This document shows, in pieces, positions 10,933 to 28,420 of a stretch of 64,000 nt of DNA. How positions within the stretch are numbered: the first letter of the stretch is position 1; each line of letters opens with the position of its first letter. The position numbers and the translations under genes are program-made. Under the pieces are notes generated by a model. That model searched no databases. It was not told the origin of the DNA and was given only the letters and a program-made list of their open reading frames with translations. Origin of the DNA: Eucommia ulmoides (taxonomy: Eukaryota > Streptophyta > Magnoliopsida > Garryales > Eucommiaceae); the NCBI GenBank assembly GCA_016647705.1, contig CM028328.1:186001-250000 (forward strand), written 5' to 3'.

Positions 10933-12979
10933 AGTGGGAGGGGAAAGCGATGGAAGAAAGTACTCCCCATCTTGCCATCATATTTTCAATGCAATTATAA
11001 TTAGTGGAAATGAATTTTCTTGTCAAAACTAGTAAAATTAAAACTAAAATAATAGAAAATGTATTTATAAGATTTCTATATATGTAGATGAGGAGATTTA
11101 TGATTCAAATTAATGGTCATGTATTCATTCATGCATTTTGCCCTGCCACATATATATTATTAATTAGCAAGCCCATTATATAATTATGTGCTTGCATCTT
11201 TTTATTTTATTTTTAGTCATTTTATATTAAGCTCAAATTGCATCATTCATATTCTTTATTACGTCACTTATTCTCCCTTTATTTATTTATTTTTCCTATG
11301 CGGACATGATGCATGCAAACTAGGTATGTCAACAAAAATGTATTTTTCGGGTTTCATGAAAAAAGGGGAGGGAGATTAAGAGGCAGTAAAAATTGAATGC
11401 AAAACTTATAAACTGTGCACACCAACTGGTCCCGGTCATAATCATGAGGTGCCAAACTCTTCCATATTGTCACCTACCTAAAATTATAAAGCAGATTAAC
11501 CTTTATGTACTTTGTCCTAACAGTACTCCCATGTTTAAATTCATTACTTTAGGTTAAACCCAAAATTAAAATCTTTTTCTTTTTGAGCTTGTTTTGTAGC
11601 AATGGCTTTTTACGGTGTCAAATAACCAAAGATAATATATGATTACTATATATTTATTACAAGTCAATTCTAATAAAAAAAAAAAGGTGTAAGCAAAAAG
11701 GGGGTTAAGAGGCGTGAATGCACACGTTTGTGTCTGTGATCAGGCAAGTCCAAGGATTCGGCCTTATCATTGGCATGGCATCGCATGGCATGCCCTTTTT
11801 TCAATATAAGCCACTACCTGCATCTGCACCTGTACCTACATTCAAGCTTCAATATATTAATAAATTAATATAAGCACTGCTACTGCATGCATTCCAACCC
11901 TTTTCTCTTTTTCCCTTTTTATTGTAATTTGCCCACTACATATATTTTTCTTTTACATATAATATGCCCAAGTCATAGTTAGGGAAACCAACACCTAGAA
12001 GGGTAGAAAATATGGCTTTTTCCACTATTTAATTACCATTATGTTGCACCTAATTATTTGACATATTTGTCCGGGTGGATTAGTAGTATCTCACTAACCA
12101 ACGATGACTTTTCAGGACCAAACTGGTCTTTGCATGTTGCAACGTAACGATGACATCTGCCTTATGCACCCACAACTCCATACTCAATTGTGTAGGTAGA
12201 ACTAGACATGTGTCATGCCTTTTTTTCCCCACCCATAACTCCTGTGTCTCTGACTCTGTATCAGAGCATTTTAATCTCAAATATATATATATAAATGAAG
12301 TTGACTTATAAATGGAGAGTAATTCATGCCTTCCCAAGTCCTCCTCCTTTATTTTATGTATTGCCCTCAAATCCTAATTTAGATACATGTAGCCACTCCT
12401 GGTTAATTCCAACTGCAACTCTAATTATTTGTATTTGAACCTAAAATATGAAAAAGCACTTCAAGTTGGTGGGTTAAGACTGGATTAAATAAGTTTAGAT
12501 AAATCTGTACCTACTTAGTGGGGTTGAATATTGGTAGGCAGGTAGTTGCTTGAGGAGAAAAAACTGAAAACGAGACGAAAGTGTTGGTTTTGATTAGACT
12601 TCAAAAGAAAATATATTCAACAAAAATGCAAAAGTTTGGTAGCCCAAAGATTTTATGAGCAGAATGACTTTTGATCCCCCTTCACCTACAAAAGCGCAGA
12701 TTCCAATTGCAAAAGCATTCTCTTTTCTACATCCATCACCTTCCACCTGGAGAATTATACATGCATATTTCTTACTTTATTGCCACAAAATCCTGAACCA
12801 GCTCAAGAATGAAGCATCATGCAACAAAAGGAGAGCAGAGAGAGAGATATTCATCCCTGAGTGAGAGGGCACTGATTTAGTCAAAACACGTAAAGTATTA
12901 CATCACAACTTCTGAAATGTTTGATGACTAGTAATCGATAAAAAATCTCCCAATAGCAAACCATGCATTTGTATTTTAT
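10933..12979. other. Intergenic stretch, MYB upstream and ubiquitin-RUB downstream DNA
   Basis: About 2 kb of AT-rich DNA without a supportable gene. Short reading frames near 11188, 12080 and 12655 have no recognisable domains. The last roughly 100 bp carries the 3' UTR of the ubiquitin-RUB gene on the minus strand. No transposon ends were recognised. Confidence 0.5.
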
Positions 12980-18085
<5,106 letters not shown>

Positions 18086-19518
18086 GTTTCACCGGAGCCG
18101 GAGGAGAGGTCTGTATGGGGGAAGAGATTGTCTGCGAACCGATTAGACTTGCGACTGACTGACTTACACACAACGCGATCAATATCTGCGTGCGCGAATT
18201 TTATTCTGAGGAAGAAAGGAAAAAGGAAGAGAAACCACTCATGCCGGTGCGTTGAGAAAGAATAAGGATTTCTAAAAGCCCAATCAAAAACAAAAGCTCC
18301 TGCCCATCACCCAAATTCAAAGCCCATTTTATTATATGGGTCTCTACCCCCTTATTTAAACTTGGGTTTTAAGAATGATTTAATTTGTGTATAAAATATT
18401 TATTAAATATACTAAATATAATACAAATACATATAACAAAATTATATATAATTTATATTCACACAAATGTGAACACATACAACACTAATACGCAAATAAA
18501 AACTAATTTAAAAGACTAAATTAAAATATATATTTTAAATAAAATTAATCATAGATTAATCATCCATTATCTCTTTTATTATCGTGTAAGTTTGATCATG
18601 GCGACTTTTTATAAATTAAATATTTTGGCGAAGCTTTGATTTGATGACACTCGTGACTTATCGTTTTGGTCATGTCTATTATTTCATAAATGGTTACCAT
18701 ATTTTTCTGCGAGATAATTCCAAAGTTGGCATTGAATGAGGGGCCCCTTCTTAAATTGCTGTCTTTTTCAAACATTCAAATTTTTAATTAATTAGCTTCC
18801 CTTCTCATAAACGCATGGGATTGGGATTGAAAACCGTTTTTTTCCTTCTTTTTTTTTTTCAGGATTAAGTTTGGAGAATATTTCATTTTTAATGTGGAGT
18901 AATTGGAAAAGAATGCGTATACAATTATGAATATTTAGTATAAATAAAATATCTGAAGCTTCACCAAATTTATTTAATTTAAGGGAAAAATAAAGAAGAA
19001 AGTCAACAGAGGTCTTAATGCGCATCCGTAGCTCAATTTCATCCACAGCCACAATTAATTAAATATATAAATAAAAGAAAAAAGTAATATTTATGTGAGT
19101 AATAAATGCAAATTAAAAGACATTGAATGTCAATCTTAAAATGTCCATACTCATCACGCTTCCTCGTGTCATTGGGAACCAAAAGATGTCCCTTCGAGTT
19201 GAGGACTTCCACGTGTAACATATTTTGACCATTCCCAATCAAACTTTGATTTTTAAAAATAAATCACTTGAAAAAAATAGTTATATAATTTGACCTTCAA
19301 ATATGTCATCCTAAAATTAAAAACATTAATAAGAAATAATTTAATTACTTGGGTAGGCCAACAAAAAAGACACAAACTTAAAATAAGGATTTTAGTAAGT
19401 TACCAATAATGGGTTTGACAAACTCATTAATTTATGAAAATAAAGTGTTAAATAAATAATTAGAGAAAATAAAGAGAGATGATTAAGTAGGAAGCGAATA
19501 CCCATTATTATTCATTAA
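18086..19518. other. Upstream region of ubiquitin-RUB and AT-rich spacer
   Basis: The first 250 bp is the presumed 5' UTR and promoter of the minus-strand ubiquitin-RUB gene. The remainder is AT-rich with short meaningless frames (18792-19052, 19039-19242). No gene, RNA or clear repeat was recognised. Confidence 0.45.
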
Positions 19519-21638
19519 TGTTGATCCTATGATTTTGATGGAAAATTAAAAGTTGATATTTTTAGTGGAATTAACGGTTTGATTAAGTGTTTCAATTTAT
19601 TAGTTCCAAATTATGAAAATATGATGATAAAGATAATGAATGATGAAGAGGTTAAAGAATTTGAAAAATCTAGGAAAACAACTCGAGTTAAATTTCACCT
19701 ATTAATATCCCAATTAGAATCACACAAGACACAATAAAATTTTTAAATGAATTTTATAAATATGTGTGTTTTTAATAGAATTCTATTTAGTTAAATTATT
19801 TGCTCCTATGTCTAATTGAAAAGAAATATTTATAATTGATTAAAATTGAATTTAAGTATTTAGTAGAGTTAACCAAGAAAATAAATTGGTTAAAGAGGCA
19901 AAAACATCAATGAGAATGAATTAAAAACGAATTTAGAAAAGTATTCTAGCATCCATAAGTCAATAGGTAAGTCAACCGGAGCATAGAACGAAAAGTCTTT
20001 GTATCTCTCAGACGACAAGTAAGTCGACATGTGCTTAAATATGAACTTTTTGTATCTATAAGTTGATAGGGCGGTCGATCTGCGATAAAAAATGGAACTC
20101 TCAAAATCTTTAGGTTGACAGATAGGTCAACCGATGGGCACAGAATCTTTGGCTTGGTTACATCTTGAATCGATCAGTCGACAGTTGATCTTGGTCAGTG
20201 GACTTATGCGACTGTTTCTGGATATTATAAAATTCCGGATTTTATTCTAAAAGTAGCCATTACTAGCCATTTTTTTGTTAGGATTCATAAGAAATTTTAG
20301 GGATTTAATATTATTTGAGATATACAACACATATTATGATATCCCTATAGATTTAGTTCATTAAGTTTGAATATTTCTCAATTTGGTACATATAATTGTT
20401 TCTATTCTATTTAATTGTGATTGAGAAATATTTAGGGGACTTAATTGAGAAGTTTAAAAGTTATAATTAAGTGATTTGAATCAGAATGGAGTCTTAATGA
20501 TATAAGGGGTCTATAAAAGCTATTAAGTGTCATAACAAATGGGAACTAACTATTAGAAAGTTTATTTTAATCTCATTTATATAGACCTGCATTTTTCATA
20601 TCACCAACAGAGATTAAGAGATATCAAGAGTATTATACTGATATTTTTTAAGACAAATCATATTGAGAATTGTGAGAACTTTTGTAAGAGTTATTCTTGA
20701 GAATTATTTGTTGTGAATTATTACTATTACCGAATCTTAAGTAATATCGCTATAATTATTTGTTCGGTGGATTTCGGGTGAGATCTTTCCAAATTATTTT
20801 TTATTTAGTATTACTTGATAATTTTTTTGGAATTTGATCTTTAGAAATTATTTCTGATTTTTTATTAAAAAATATTTTTTAAACAATTTATTGAATCAAT
20901 TTGATTACGTGCTATCTATTTTTGTTTAAAATCAGATTTTGAATATATCACTTTTTTATCATTAGTTTTGAAATATTAATTAAGTTTTAATTTATTTGGG
21001 GTGGTAGAAATTCCGAATAAGAAAAATCACTTGTCAATTTTTAATTGGTGAGTTGAGTGACGGATTAAATACTATTGGAAGTATTTAATCTAAGGGTAGT
21101 TGTTTTCAGTCTCTTCCTGTAAATAAATTGAGGCAGTAATTCTTCCTGAATTGAATTGTTTTGTGAAAATTTTGTAATGGTCCAATCTTTATCGGATAAA
21201 AGGATATTTAGAGAGTTTGTGAGATTTTAATTTTTTAACCTTTATTTTAAAAAGAATTAGGTTGTTCTTGAATTTGAAAAAAGTAGAGATTATTCCTAAA
21301 CCTATGAAAAGAAAATTTTGTAAATATTGATTCTGAGTCTGTAAAAAAATCTTTATGAGGGTTTGATTCCTATCTTTAAAGGGATCCTGAGTTTAGTGGG
21401 TGTGACTCTCCGTGGGACTCGAAGGACTGGATTAGCCAAGAGCAATTTGATAAACCATTATAAATTTTTGGTGTGATACTATCTTTACATTATTTATTTT
21501 TGTTATTTAGTGTGTGCATTTAATTGATTTTATATTTTTACTGTAATATAAAGATGATAATTAATTTAAGATTAAAATTAAATATTTAAATTACTAAAAT
21601 ATTTTATTTTTTTTCTTGCGTATTTGATTGGGTCAACA
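19519..21638 (+). mobile_element. Solo LTR of an LTR retrotransposon, family A, 2.1 kb
   Basis: The element starts TGTTGATCCTA and ends GGGTCAACA (TG...CA with mirrored tips). It is flanked by the near-identical 5-mers ATTAA (19514-19518) and ATGAA (21639-21643). It matches family copy 37883-39586 throughout by eye, including the run TTTATCGG(A/G)TAAAAGGATATT and the closing TTTCTGGTGTG-type segment. A TATA-like CTATAAAAG at 20511-20519 suggests plus-strand transcription. Upstream, 19.95-20.2 kb carries five degenerate ~60 bp units centred on palindrome-like GTTGACAGRTAGGTCAAC words. No internal domain or second LTR is present, so it is a solo LTR left by recombination. Copia or gypsy affiliation is undetermined. 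Confidence 0.75.
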
Positions 21639-22196
21639 ATGAATATATCGGGCTAAAAAGGTTTGTTAAGCAAATTAAGTGTCAAAGTCTCATTAAATGA
21701 AAGAAGAGACAATAAATGAGGGAAGCTAAAAGTATGTGCAATAAACCACAGCTGTGCTGTCCTTAAACCCCATTTAATGCGGGGGTCCCCACCCGCCTTC
21801 AATCTTCCCAAAACCCAAAAGCCAAACCCCCTTTAATTTCCATATAATTTCCAATCCTCTCATTTAATGCTCTCAACATTATAATTCTTAATTGTATTTT
21901 GTATTTATCTACTCCTTAGTTTCCATTTTTAATGTGCCCATTTCCTTTTTCATCTCCCTTCCTTCATCTATTTGTGTGTGTATATATATATATCTGCGTC
22001 TCCAGCCATACGCTCTCCCATTTACTTGTCGCTCTCTCTCTCTAATTGAAACCCCAATTCCAATTCCTATTCCAATCGAAGGAAGGAACTCTTTACCTCT
22101 CGTCGTCGTCTATAGATTCTCTGTGTTTGATAATTACTATTTCATCGATCATATAGAGAGAGAAAGAGAGAGAATCAGGTTCCGGTTTTTATATTA
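21639..22196 (+). promoter_or_regulatory. CFL1-like gene upstream region and 5' UTR
   Basis: A TATATATATAT tract at about 21980-21992 lies some 210 bp before the start codon and could serve as TATA box. The following 150 bp is CT- and GA-rich, as usual in plant 5' UTRs. A 101-codon frame at 21892-22197 ends exactly at the start region and shows no domain. Confidence 0.4.
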
Positions 22197-23690
22197 ATGG
22201 GGATGGCGGCTGAAGTGAGCTCAGTTTTAAGGATTATGAGCGGATACAAAGACGATCATCAACCATCAACGATGATGATGATGATGAATCAATCTGCTGG
22301 TGGTGGTGGTGGGAAATCGACAACTCTGATTACTCGAGACTTGCTCGGTGGTGGTGATGCTTCCGCCCTCCTCGACTCCAAAGAACTGGATCTCGACTTG
22401 CAGGTCCCCCCTGGCTGGGAAAAGCGTCTCGACTTGAAGGTCTTTTCCTTCTTCCTTAATTCTAATCATTTCTCTCTTTTACCATTAACCAAATTCAGAA
22501 ACTGTTGAATTCTTTCCTTGTTGTTACTTGCAAAAACAAAGTTAAAACTTTTGATTCATTGATTAAAGTACGAATGCATTACAGGACAAGTTTGTTCTCT
22601 TTTCCATAAGTAATACCCAACTTATTTTGCTTTCTGGGCAACCAAACAAACAAATATTTGGATTCTCCTTGTCTTCTTCTTTTTTTTTTTTTTAATAATT
22701 AATCATTTATCTTGTCTGGGTACCTTTTATTCCATGAATATTTTATTTGGGTTGTGCTTATTCTCCTGAGATTTGCTATAAATTACCAAATAATTAATTT
22801 TTATTTCCTTCTGTTCACACTTAAATTTTCGTTGGAATTAATTAATATTTTCTAATGATCTCCAATTTGCCATGAAACCCCCCCAAAAAAATCTCTGGCT
22901 CCAGAATAACCACCCTTCTCAGAAACAGAGGAACCCAAAATCTGTAATCTTTTTATCTTTTTGTACTGATGAACATATATTACATCACAAGTATTGATAT
23001 GCATATCATATCATCTCAGTCAGTTATTATTTCTGCTTCCACGGTTGTACTATGAAATAATTCCTCTTCCTTTTTTGTTTTAGAAAAAGCAGAAGAATAT
23101 TCGTGTTCAGAATTTAATATTGTTTTTTTTTTTTTTTCCTTTTATGATTACAGTCAGGTAAGGTGTATCTACAGAGATGCAACCCTCCTAAATCACAACC
23201 ATCACCAGAACACAAAACACAAGTCAATCAGATTCTTCCAAAATTTCAAGACCTAAACTTTCCCCCATCATCCAAAAAGCCCTTGAACCTCTTTGATGAT
23301 CCCAGCTTGGACCTCAAGTTGGTCTCTTCCGGGACGGCAGCATCATCCTCATCCTCCCCATCTTCATCAAATTATCAAAGCGTGTGCACTCTAGACAAAG
23401 TTAAAACTGCCCTCGAGAGAGCAGAGAAAGAATCAATCAAAAAGCGAACCATTTCAATGTCGAATTCACCATCCCCATCTTCCTTTTCTTCTTCCTCGGT
23501 GAAGGAATCGGAGATTGATTTTGAAGAGAAATCATCATCATCCTCGTTCGCAGCTGGCTGCCCAAGTTGCCTGCTTTACGTTCTAATATCGAAGAGCAAC
23601 CCCAAGTGCCCTCGTTGCAATATGACAGTCCCATCGCCCACGATGATGATGATGAAGAAGCCACGAATTGATTTGAATATATCAATATGA
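22197..23690 (+). CDS. CFL1: CFL1-like WW-type EAR repressor, 259 aa
   Basis: Exons 22197-22439 (81 codons) and 23154-23690 (178 codons plus stop), with phase-0 GT-AG junctions. The centre reads VPPGWEKRLDLK/SGKVYLQRC, a WW-like segment of the CURLY FLAG LEAF 1 family (the second Trp is absent). The C-terminus has a zinc-ribbon-like pair of CxxC motifs (C217/C220 and C233/C236, with LYVLISKSNPK between), as in the related GIR1/GIR2 proteins. Four EAR-type repression motifs are visible: LDLDL 64-68, DLNFPP 114-119, LDLKL 133-137 and DLNISI at the very end. CFL1 restrains cuticle formation in Arabidopsis by acting on the HD-ZIP IV factor HDG1; recruitment of TOPLESS corepressors is inferred from the EAR motifs. 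The product is probably nuclear. A second ATG two codons on (MAAEVSS) is an alternative start. Confidence 0.87.
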
Positions 23691-24236
23691 TCTAGCTGGT
23701 GGAAGCCGATATTAGTGATTATGGATTTTTGTAAATAATAGTTAATGGAGATAGTCGTTTTTTTGTAATTGAAACAAAATGCAATTCTATAAAATGGAAT
23801 GACTCTTGATTCTGTTAGTTCTCTCTTTTCCTTATTATGTTTGTTTTGACGTATGTTAGGTAAATCCGCTCCCCGACCATGAACTCGTTTCTTGTTTATA
23901 TGTACGTACACAGGATAAGATTTTTAAAAAAACAAGTTACTGTTTTTGGGGTACATATGCGAAGCTGCTTATATATTGGATGTGATGATGACCCTTCGAA
24001 CTTCGGGGACCATCCCACAAACAGAAGCTTCATTGTATGAATGCATGTGCTTTGGGACCTCAACCACTATCATGGGTTTTGTTTCAGTTTCTGCACTGCT
24101 TTAAACAGAAGACCCAAGTTGTCAATATTTGTACTCTTCAACTTTTATTTTTTTGAAGTTCATAACCTAATTACATAATGGGGTTTAAAAAACCAAGTGT
24201 TAGTCCAACTAATAAAGGGAGGTGCCTCATTTTCTT

Positions 24237-24424
24237 TTTTGAGTAAACCCAGGGTATCCTCCGCACTACGATCGACAGAGATTAATCCTTCGAGATACTA
24301 TTGGGTGTCGAAGCGGGCACATCTCCCAACAGAGCACTCTCCATATACAACCCCCATGTTTCGATCTCTGCACATTACTTAAGGGAACCCAAGTCCCTTC
24401 CACTTGAGCCAGCTCATGTTGGTA
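24237..24424 (-). mobile_element. tRNA-derived SINE with 17-bp target duplication
   Basis: On the minus strand the element opens with ACCAACATGAGCTGGCTCAAGTGG, in which TGGCTCAAGTGG fits a pol III box A (the quoted opening is split here as ACCAACATGA and GCTGGCTCAAGTGG). About 35 bp on, GATCGAAAC fits box B. It ends with an A-rich tail (AAAAAAGAAAA on the minus strand). Direct repeats AGGTGCCTYATTTTCTT flank it at 24220-24236 and 24425-24441, with 16 of 17 positions identical. That is the hallmark of LINE-mediated insertion. Total length is about 190 bp. Confidence 0.82.
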
Positions 24425-24441
24425 AGGTGCCTTATTTTCTT

Positions 24442-26301
24442 GACAATTAGGATTTGAGTCTCTTGCGGAATGCTTCGGGAATTGCATCATACCGATGTAG
24501 GGAGTACGTGTTTAAAATCAAAATCGTATAAAAAGGGGATTAGTTGCGCCTAACTTGACATTTAGGGGGAAGGGGGGTTTGTTTAAAAGCTATAATTGTT
24601 GATTGTTGGTGAAGTCTAATTAATAATGGCATTTCATGTATGCACCTAACAGACAATAAATGATAAATTAAATGGGTGTGCAGTTTTTAAAAAGAAGGGG
24701 TGCACCTACCTTCCTTTGAATTCTTCAATATGCTATTATTTTTCTCAACCAATTTTCTGTAAACAAATTAAAAACAGCCCCGTCTGTGGAATTAATAGCT
24801 ACTTGGGTTGTTATCTGGTTTAATTATGAAAACAGAGACCCAAATTAAGTGACGTTTTTTCCCCTAAAATGGATCCAGAAGAAAAGCCGATTAAAAAAGA
24901 AACGTACAGAAAAAGTTTATTGTAAATAAAGATGGGTAAGTGTAGAGTTTGGGATCCAAAACCTGGGGAAGAAGCGTGGGAATCAGCAGAATAAAGATCC
25001 GCAAATGAGAAGAAACTGAAACTGAATGCTATCCGATTTAATGAAAGCAGAAAGGGACTGCTGGACAGAGTGGGTCAAAGTTCGAGGATCTTCAACTCAC
25101 TTTAAATATCCCCCTACCACTCCTACTGCCACAGTACTTCTTCCTCCTGCTCCTCACGTAAAATAAATGTGTAAAATTAAAGAATGCACCTAAAACCTTG
25201 TCAATACTTTTATTACAGCACACTTCCTTAATTGCTACCCAATATTCATCAAGCATTCAATCCCAAACCTAACTCAAATCAATGCTCCATCTCTCTCCTT
25301 AAGTTGCCACACCTACCTTCCTTCCTTCCTGCACTCCATCCATGATGTTGATTTATTATTTAAAAATCAATGATCCAATTAAAAATCAATCACCATTTCA
25401 TTAACATCTCTCATACCTCTGCTCTTTTAATTTAACAACACCTCACCCTCTTGGATACATGCTCTCCGTCCTTCCTTTCTATGGCCGTAGTGGTCGTCTA
25501 TACATGCATATACAGGATAACGGATTAAGAATCATTTTTTTTTTAATTATTTTAATTACAATCGGACTTGTATATAATATAAACATGTTCTTGGTCAACG
25601 TCAGGCTCTATGATTTCAAACATGCATTTAAGATGTGATTGAAAGGAGCAGTTACCTAAATTTTGTATTTTTTTTTTAAAGCCAAGGGGGATATTTAAGA
25701 TTGGTTGCTTCTTCATATTTGCTACCTAGCCATTTATTAGAGTGGTTCATTTATATATATTACCTAACACGCGGCAGAAGATGAGAACTCAATCAATGAT
25801 TCAAACACAAGGCAGATGCGGGTTTTGACCTTCATAGACGAAATACTCTGTTTCAGTTTCTTACACTGATTTTTTTCAAAACCATAAAAGGAAGTACTAA
25901 GTCTCCTAATCAAACCAGAAGGTTCTATCATTTACTATGTTGACTAATTAATTTTATATGATTCAGTTTGGGCAATTGGATTAGATATTGAAAATTCCTC
26001 CAAGGCATCTATAATTAAGATTGTTAAGGCGTATAATAAAAGTTTATACAGTACAGGAGATATGACTTAATATCGTGTCAGTGCCGGTAATTGTGCCATT
26101 CATGGCAAGAAAGTCAGCATAAAAGTTGTTCTCCCTAGCGGCGTGTTGGAGGATATAATTGTTTTGACAATAGGAACCTCTTACGGTTCTCTACCCAGCA
26201 TTTGAAGTTATGGAATTATGGGCAATCTTCAAAAAAAATAAAAAGGATTTCAGTAGTCTGATTCTGCAGTAACCCTCGGGATCTCTCTTCAACGAAGGAA
26301 G
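24442..26301. other. Intergenic stretch without recognised features
   Basis: About 1.9 kb of AT-rich DNA downstream of the SINE. No reading frame with a known domain, no tRNA and no clear transposon ends were seen. Confidence 0.45.
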
Positions 26302-26635
26302 TCTTGGGTTTATTCTACATCGGATGTGAAAGAGACTGATGGTCAGATGTGAGAGAAAGATTTACTTCATGAGCTAGCTTTTGAGAATAAGAAAGACCCA
26401 AAATCACCCTACAGTGATATCAGAGTTCAGGTTACAACAATTCTGATTCAAAAACCACAAAGGAAAAGATTGATCAAAGGTTACCCGTCCAAAGACCCGA
26501 TGTATGAGATGGAGAAATATTGGGTTTATCCCACATAGAATGTGGAAGGGATTGGCGGTCAGGTTACAAGTGTGAGAGAAAACTTCACTTCATAAACTAG
26601 TTTTAGGGTTGAGAGAAGTCTAAGATCACCCTACA
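26302..26635 (+). mobile_element. TRIM (miniature LTR retrotransposon) remnant
   Basis: Two direct repeats of about 115 bp, 26302-26413 and 26519-26635, share TTGGGTTTAT.C.ACAT, GTGAGAGAAA.YTT and a closing ATCACCCTACA. The first is followed at once by GTGATATCAGAGTT, close to the initiator-Met tRNA primer-binding site TGGTATCAGAGC. Only about 105 bp separates the repeats and nothing is coded. Two short LTRs, a primer-binding site and almost no interior define a terminal-repeat retrotransposon in miniature. Confidence 0.75.
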
Positions 26636-26759
26636 AAGAGGAACCCATAGAAGCCCACCTGCCAAGCGCCAAGGTGATCCCTAACCAGAGCTACAAAGCC
26701 TCCTTGGTCAGGATTTAGCTCTCCTGTCACACCTCCTCCCCTAGCCCCTAACGCTCGAG

Positions 26760-27545
26760 GCCAAACGTGACTTCGATTTGATGTTACTCAACCAACCACA
26801 AATATGCACTACTATCAATTGATATAAATTTTCAAAAAATATTTACCAACTCAAAATTCAGAGATACACATGTCTTAAATATCCCATAACAAAACTACAA
26901 ATACCAAACCCCTTTTTCTTTGGGGTCTAAAACTCCCACTACTTTCATTTCGGCGTTTCATATTCAAGATATAAAATGAAATTTAATAAATAAAAATGCC
27001 AATAATGCAACAAATAGTGCATTATGTAAATGTACTATTTAATCAAATAAAAATAAATACCACTCATGCGTTGAACCAACCGATCAACAACCTATCTTAT
27101 TATCCGCTACTGACGAGACAACTTAACAAATCTTCAAAACCTATAACTTAGGCTATTTATTACTGACGAGGCAACCTAACAAGTTTATAGAATGTATAAC
27201 CTAGGCTTTGATACCAACTGTACCGGCCCGATTTCTCAGGGTCACCATTCATTTTCTTCCTTTCTTTTTTTTTTCCGGAGAAGTAGAAGTAAAAAATAAA
27301 TCACTCTACCACCATGCTTTCGATGCGCTAGTATGATAAAATTAATAATAGACGTGCCCTCGATTTAGGGATTACACATATTCTCAAAATATTACATAAC
27401 AAAACTACAAAATTTTAACTCTTCCTAATCAAGACCTGTCCTGATAGCCCAAAAAATAATAAAACGGCACCGCCCTCTGACTCTATCTAACGCCAGTAGT
27501 GGACTCTTCTCTAATTAAGTTACCTAAGATAAAATATTTTATTAG
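26760..27545 (-). mobile_element. LTR retrotransposon remnant (TGTCAC-type family): internal edge, primer-binding site and LTR start
   Basis: Read on the minus strand, an LTR edge ending GGTACA at 27219 is followed by GTTGGTATCAAAGC (27218-27205), a slightly mutated initiator-Met primer-binding site, and then degenerate internal DNA to about 26760. The LTR side (27219 rightward) begins TGTACCGGCCCG and shares ACTCTATCTAACGCCAGTAG-type sequence with the LTRs starting at 36791 and 47244. The far LTR edge was not located. Confidence 0.55.
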
Positions 27546-27764
27546 TGTACCGTTTTCATAATATAAAAATAATTTATGGATTAAGTGCATTTGTCAGAAT
27601 TTACTTTTCAAAACAAAATATAACCTCACTGAACAGTAACGAAATTCACAAATATCATCGAGATATAGCTACGGAATATAAATCAACTAGCATAATTTTA
27701 AGAGCAAAATCGTCATTTTTTATTTTTTAATATTTTTTTTCTTTGACCCCACTCACTCTCTCCC

Positions 27765-28040
27765 TCTTCCTCCCTCCCATTCCCAGCAAGCCAAAATCAC
27801 CCCTTGTTATGGAGGTGCCAACAAGGGGTGTTTGACCCCCCATAACAGGGGGTGAAACATCCCCTATTTTTGGGATGATTCTACCCCCGTAACAGGGGGT
27901 GAACACTTCCTGTTGAAGGGGGTGTTTTTACCCCTGTGTGGGGAAAACAACCCCTGTTACAGGGATGGTTCTACCCCCGTAACATGGGGGTGTTTCACCC
28001 CCATAACAGGGGGTGAAACACCCCCCTGTTCTGGCAAGCA
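27765..28040. repeat. Cluster of GC-rich palindromic repeats
   Basis: A compact block of repeated words such as CCCCTGTTACAGGG, CCCCCGTAACAGGGGGTG and CACCCCCATAACAGGGGGTG. Each is nearly self-complementary around TGTTA/TAACA, with about ten copies in 270 bp and adjacent units in both orientations. It stands out sharply from the AT-rich surroundings and is followed by a GGAAGGAGG/GAGAG purine tract (28040-28105). The frame crossing it (27913-28149) is a by-product of the repeats. Confidence 0.7.
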
Positions 28041-28139
28041 AGGAGGGAGGGAAGGAGGAATAGAAAGAGAGAAAGGGAAGGAGGAAGGAGGAAGAGAGAG
28101 AGAAATCAGTGGAAGATCAACAAGAGAAAAAAAATTATT

Positions 28140-28420
28140 TAAAAATTAAAAATATATAAAAAGACAAATTTGTCCCTCTGTTTTGTTATGTTCCCTAGCT
28201 CCTCTCTTAGTCAAGATGTCGGCGCAACAATTTGTCTCTCTAGGAAAGATAGCACCCTTGAGATCCTTGCGACTCCTGTGATTGATATTGAAGATGTCAT
28301 GTTTGAGAAAATGGACAAAAAGGCCTTCGAGATGTGCCCGAATGATTGATTGTGGTTGTTTAGTATTTTCTCTGTTTTGTTTTGTTGCTTAATTTTCCGT
28401 TTAACCAAAAAAAAAAAAAA
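28140..28420 (+). mobile_element. Possible LINE 3' end with poly(A)
   Basis: The sequence ends TTTTCCGTTTAACC followed by 13 A residues (about 28407-28419). This is the layout of plant LINE 3' UTRs and resembles the tail region at 8.75-8.82 kb in style only. The short reading segment before it has no diagnostic domain. Low certainty. Confidence 0.3.

Noticed and set aside
27765-28040. CRISPR-like array
   Set aside because: The repeats are palindromic, irregularly spaced, vary in length and occur in both orientations in a plant nuclear genome, without cas genes.
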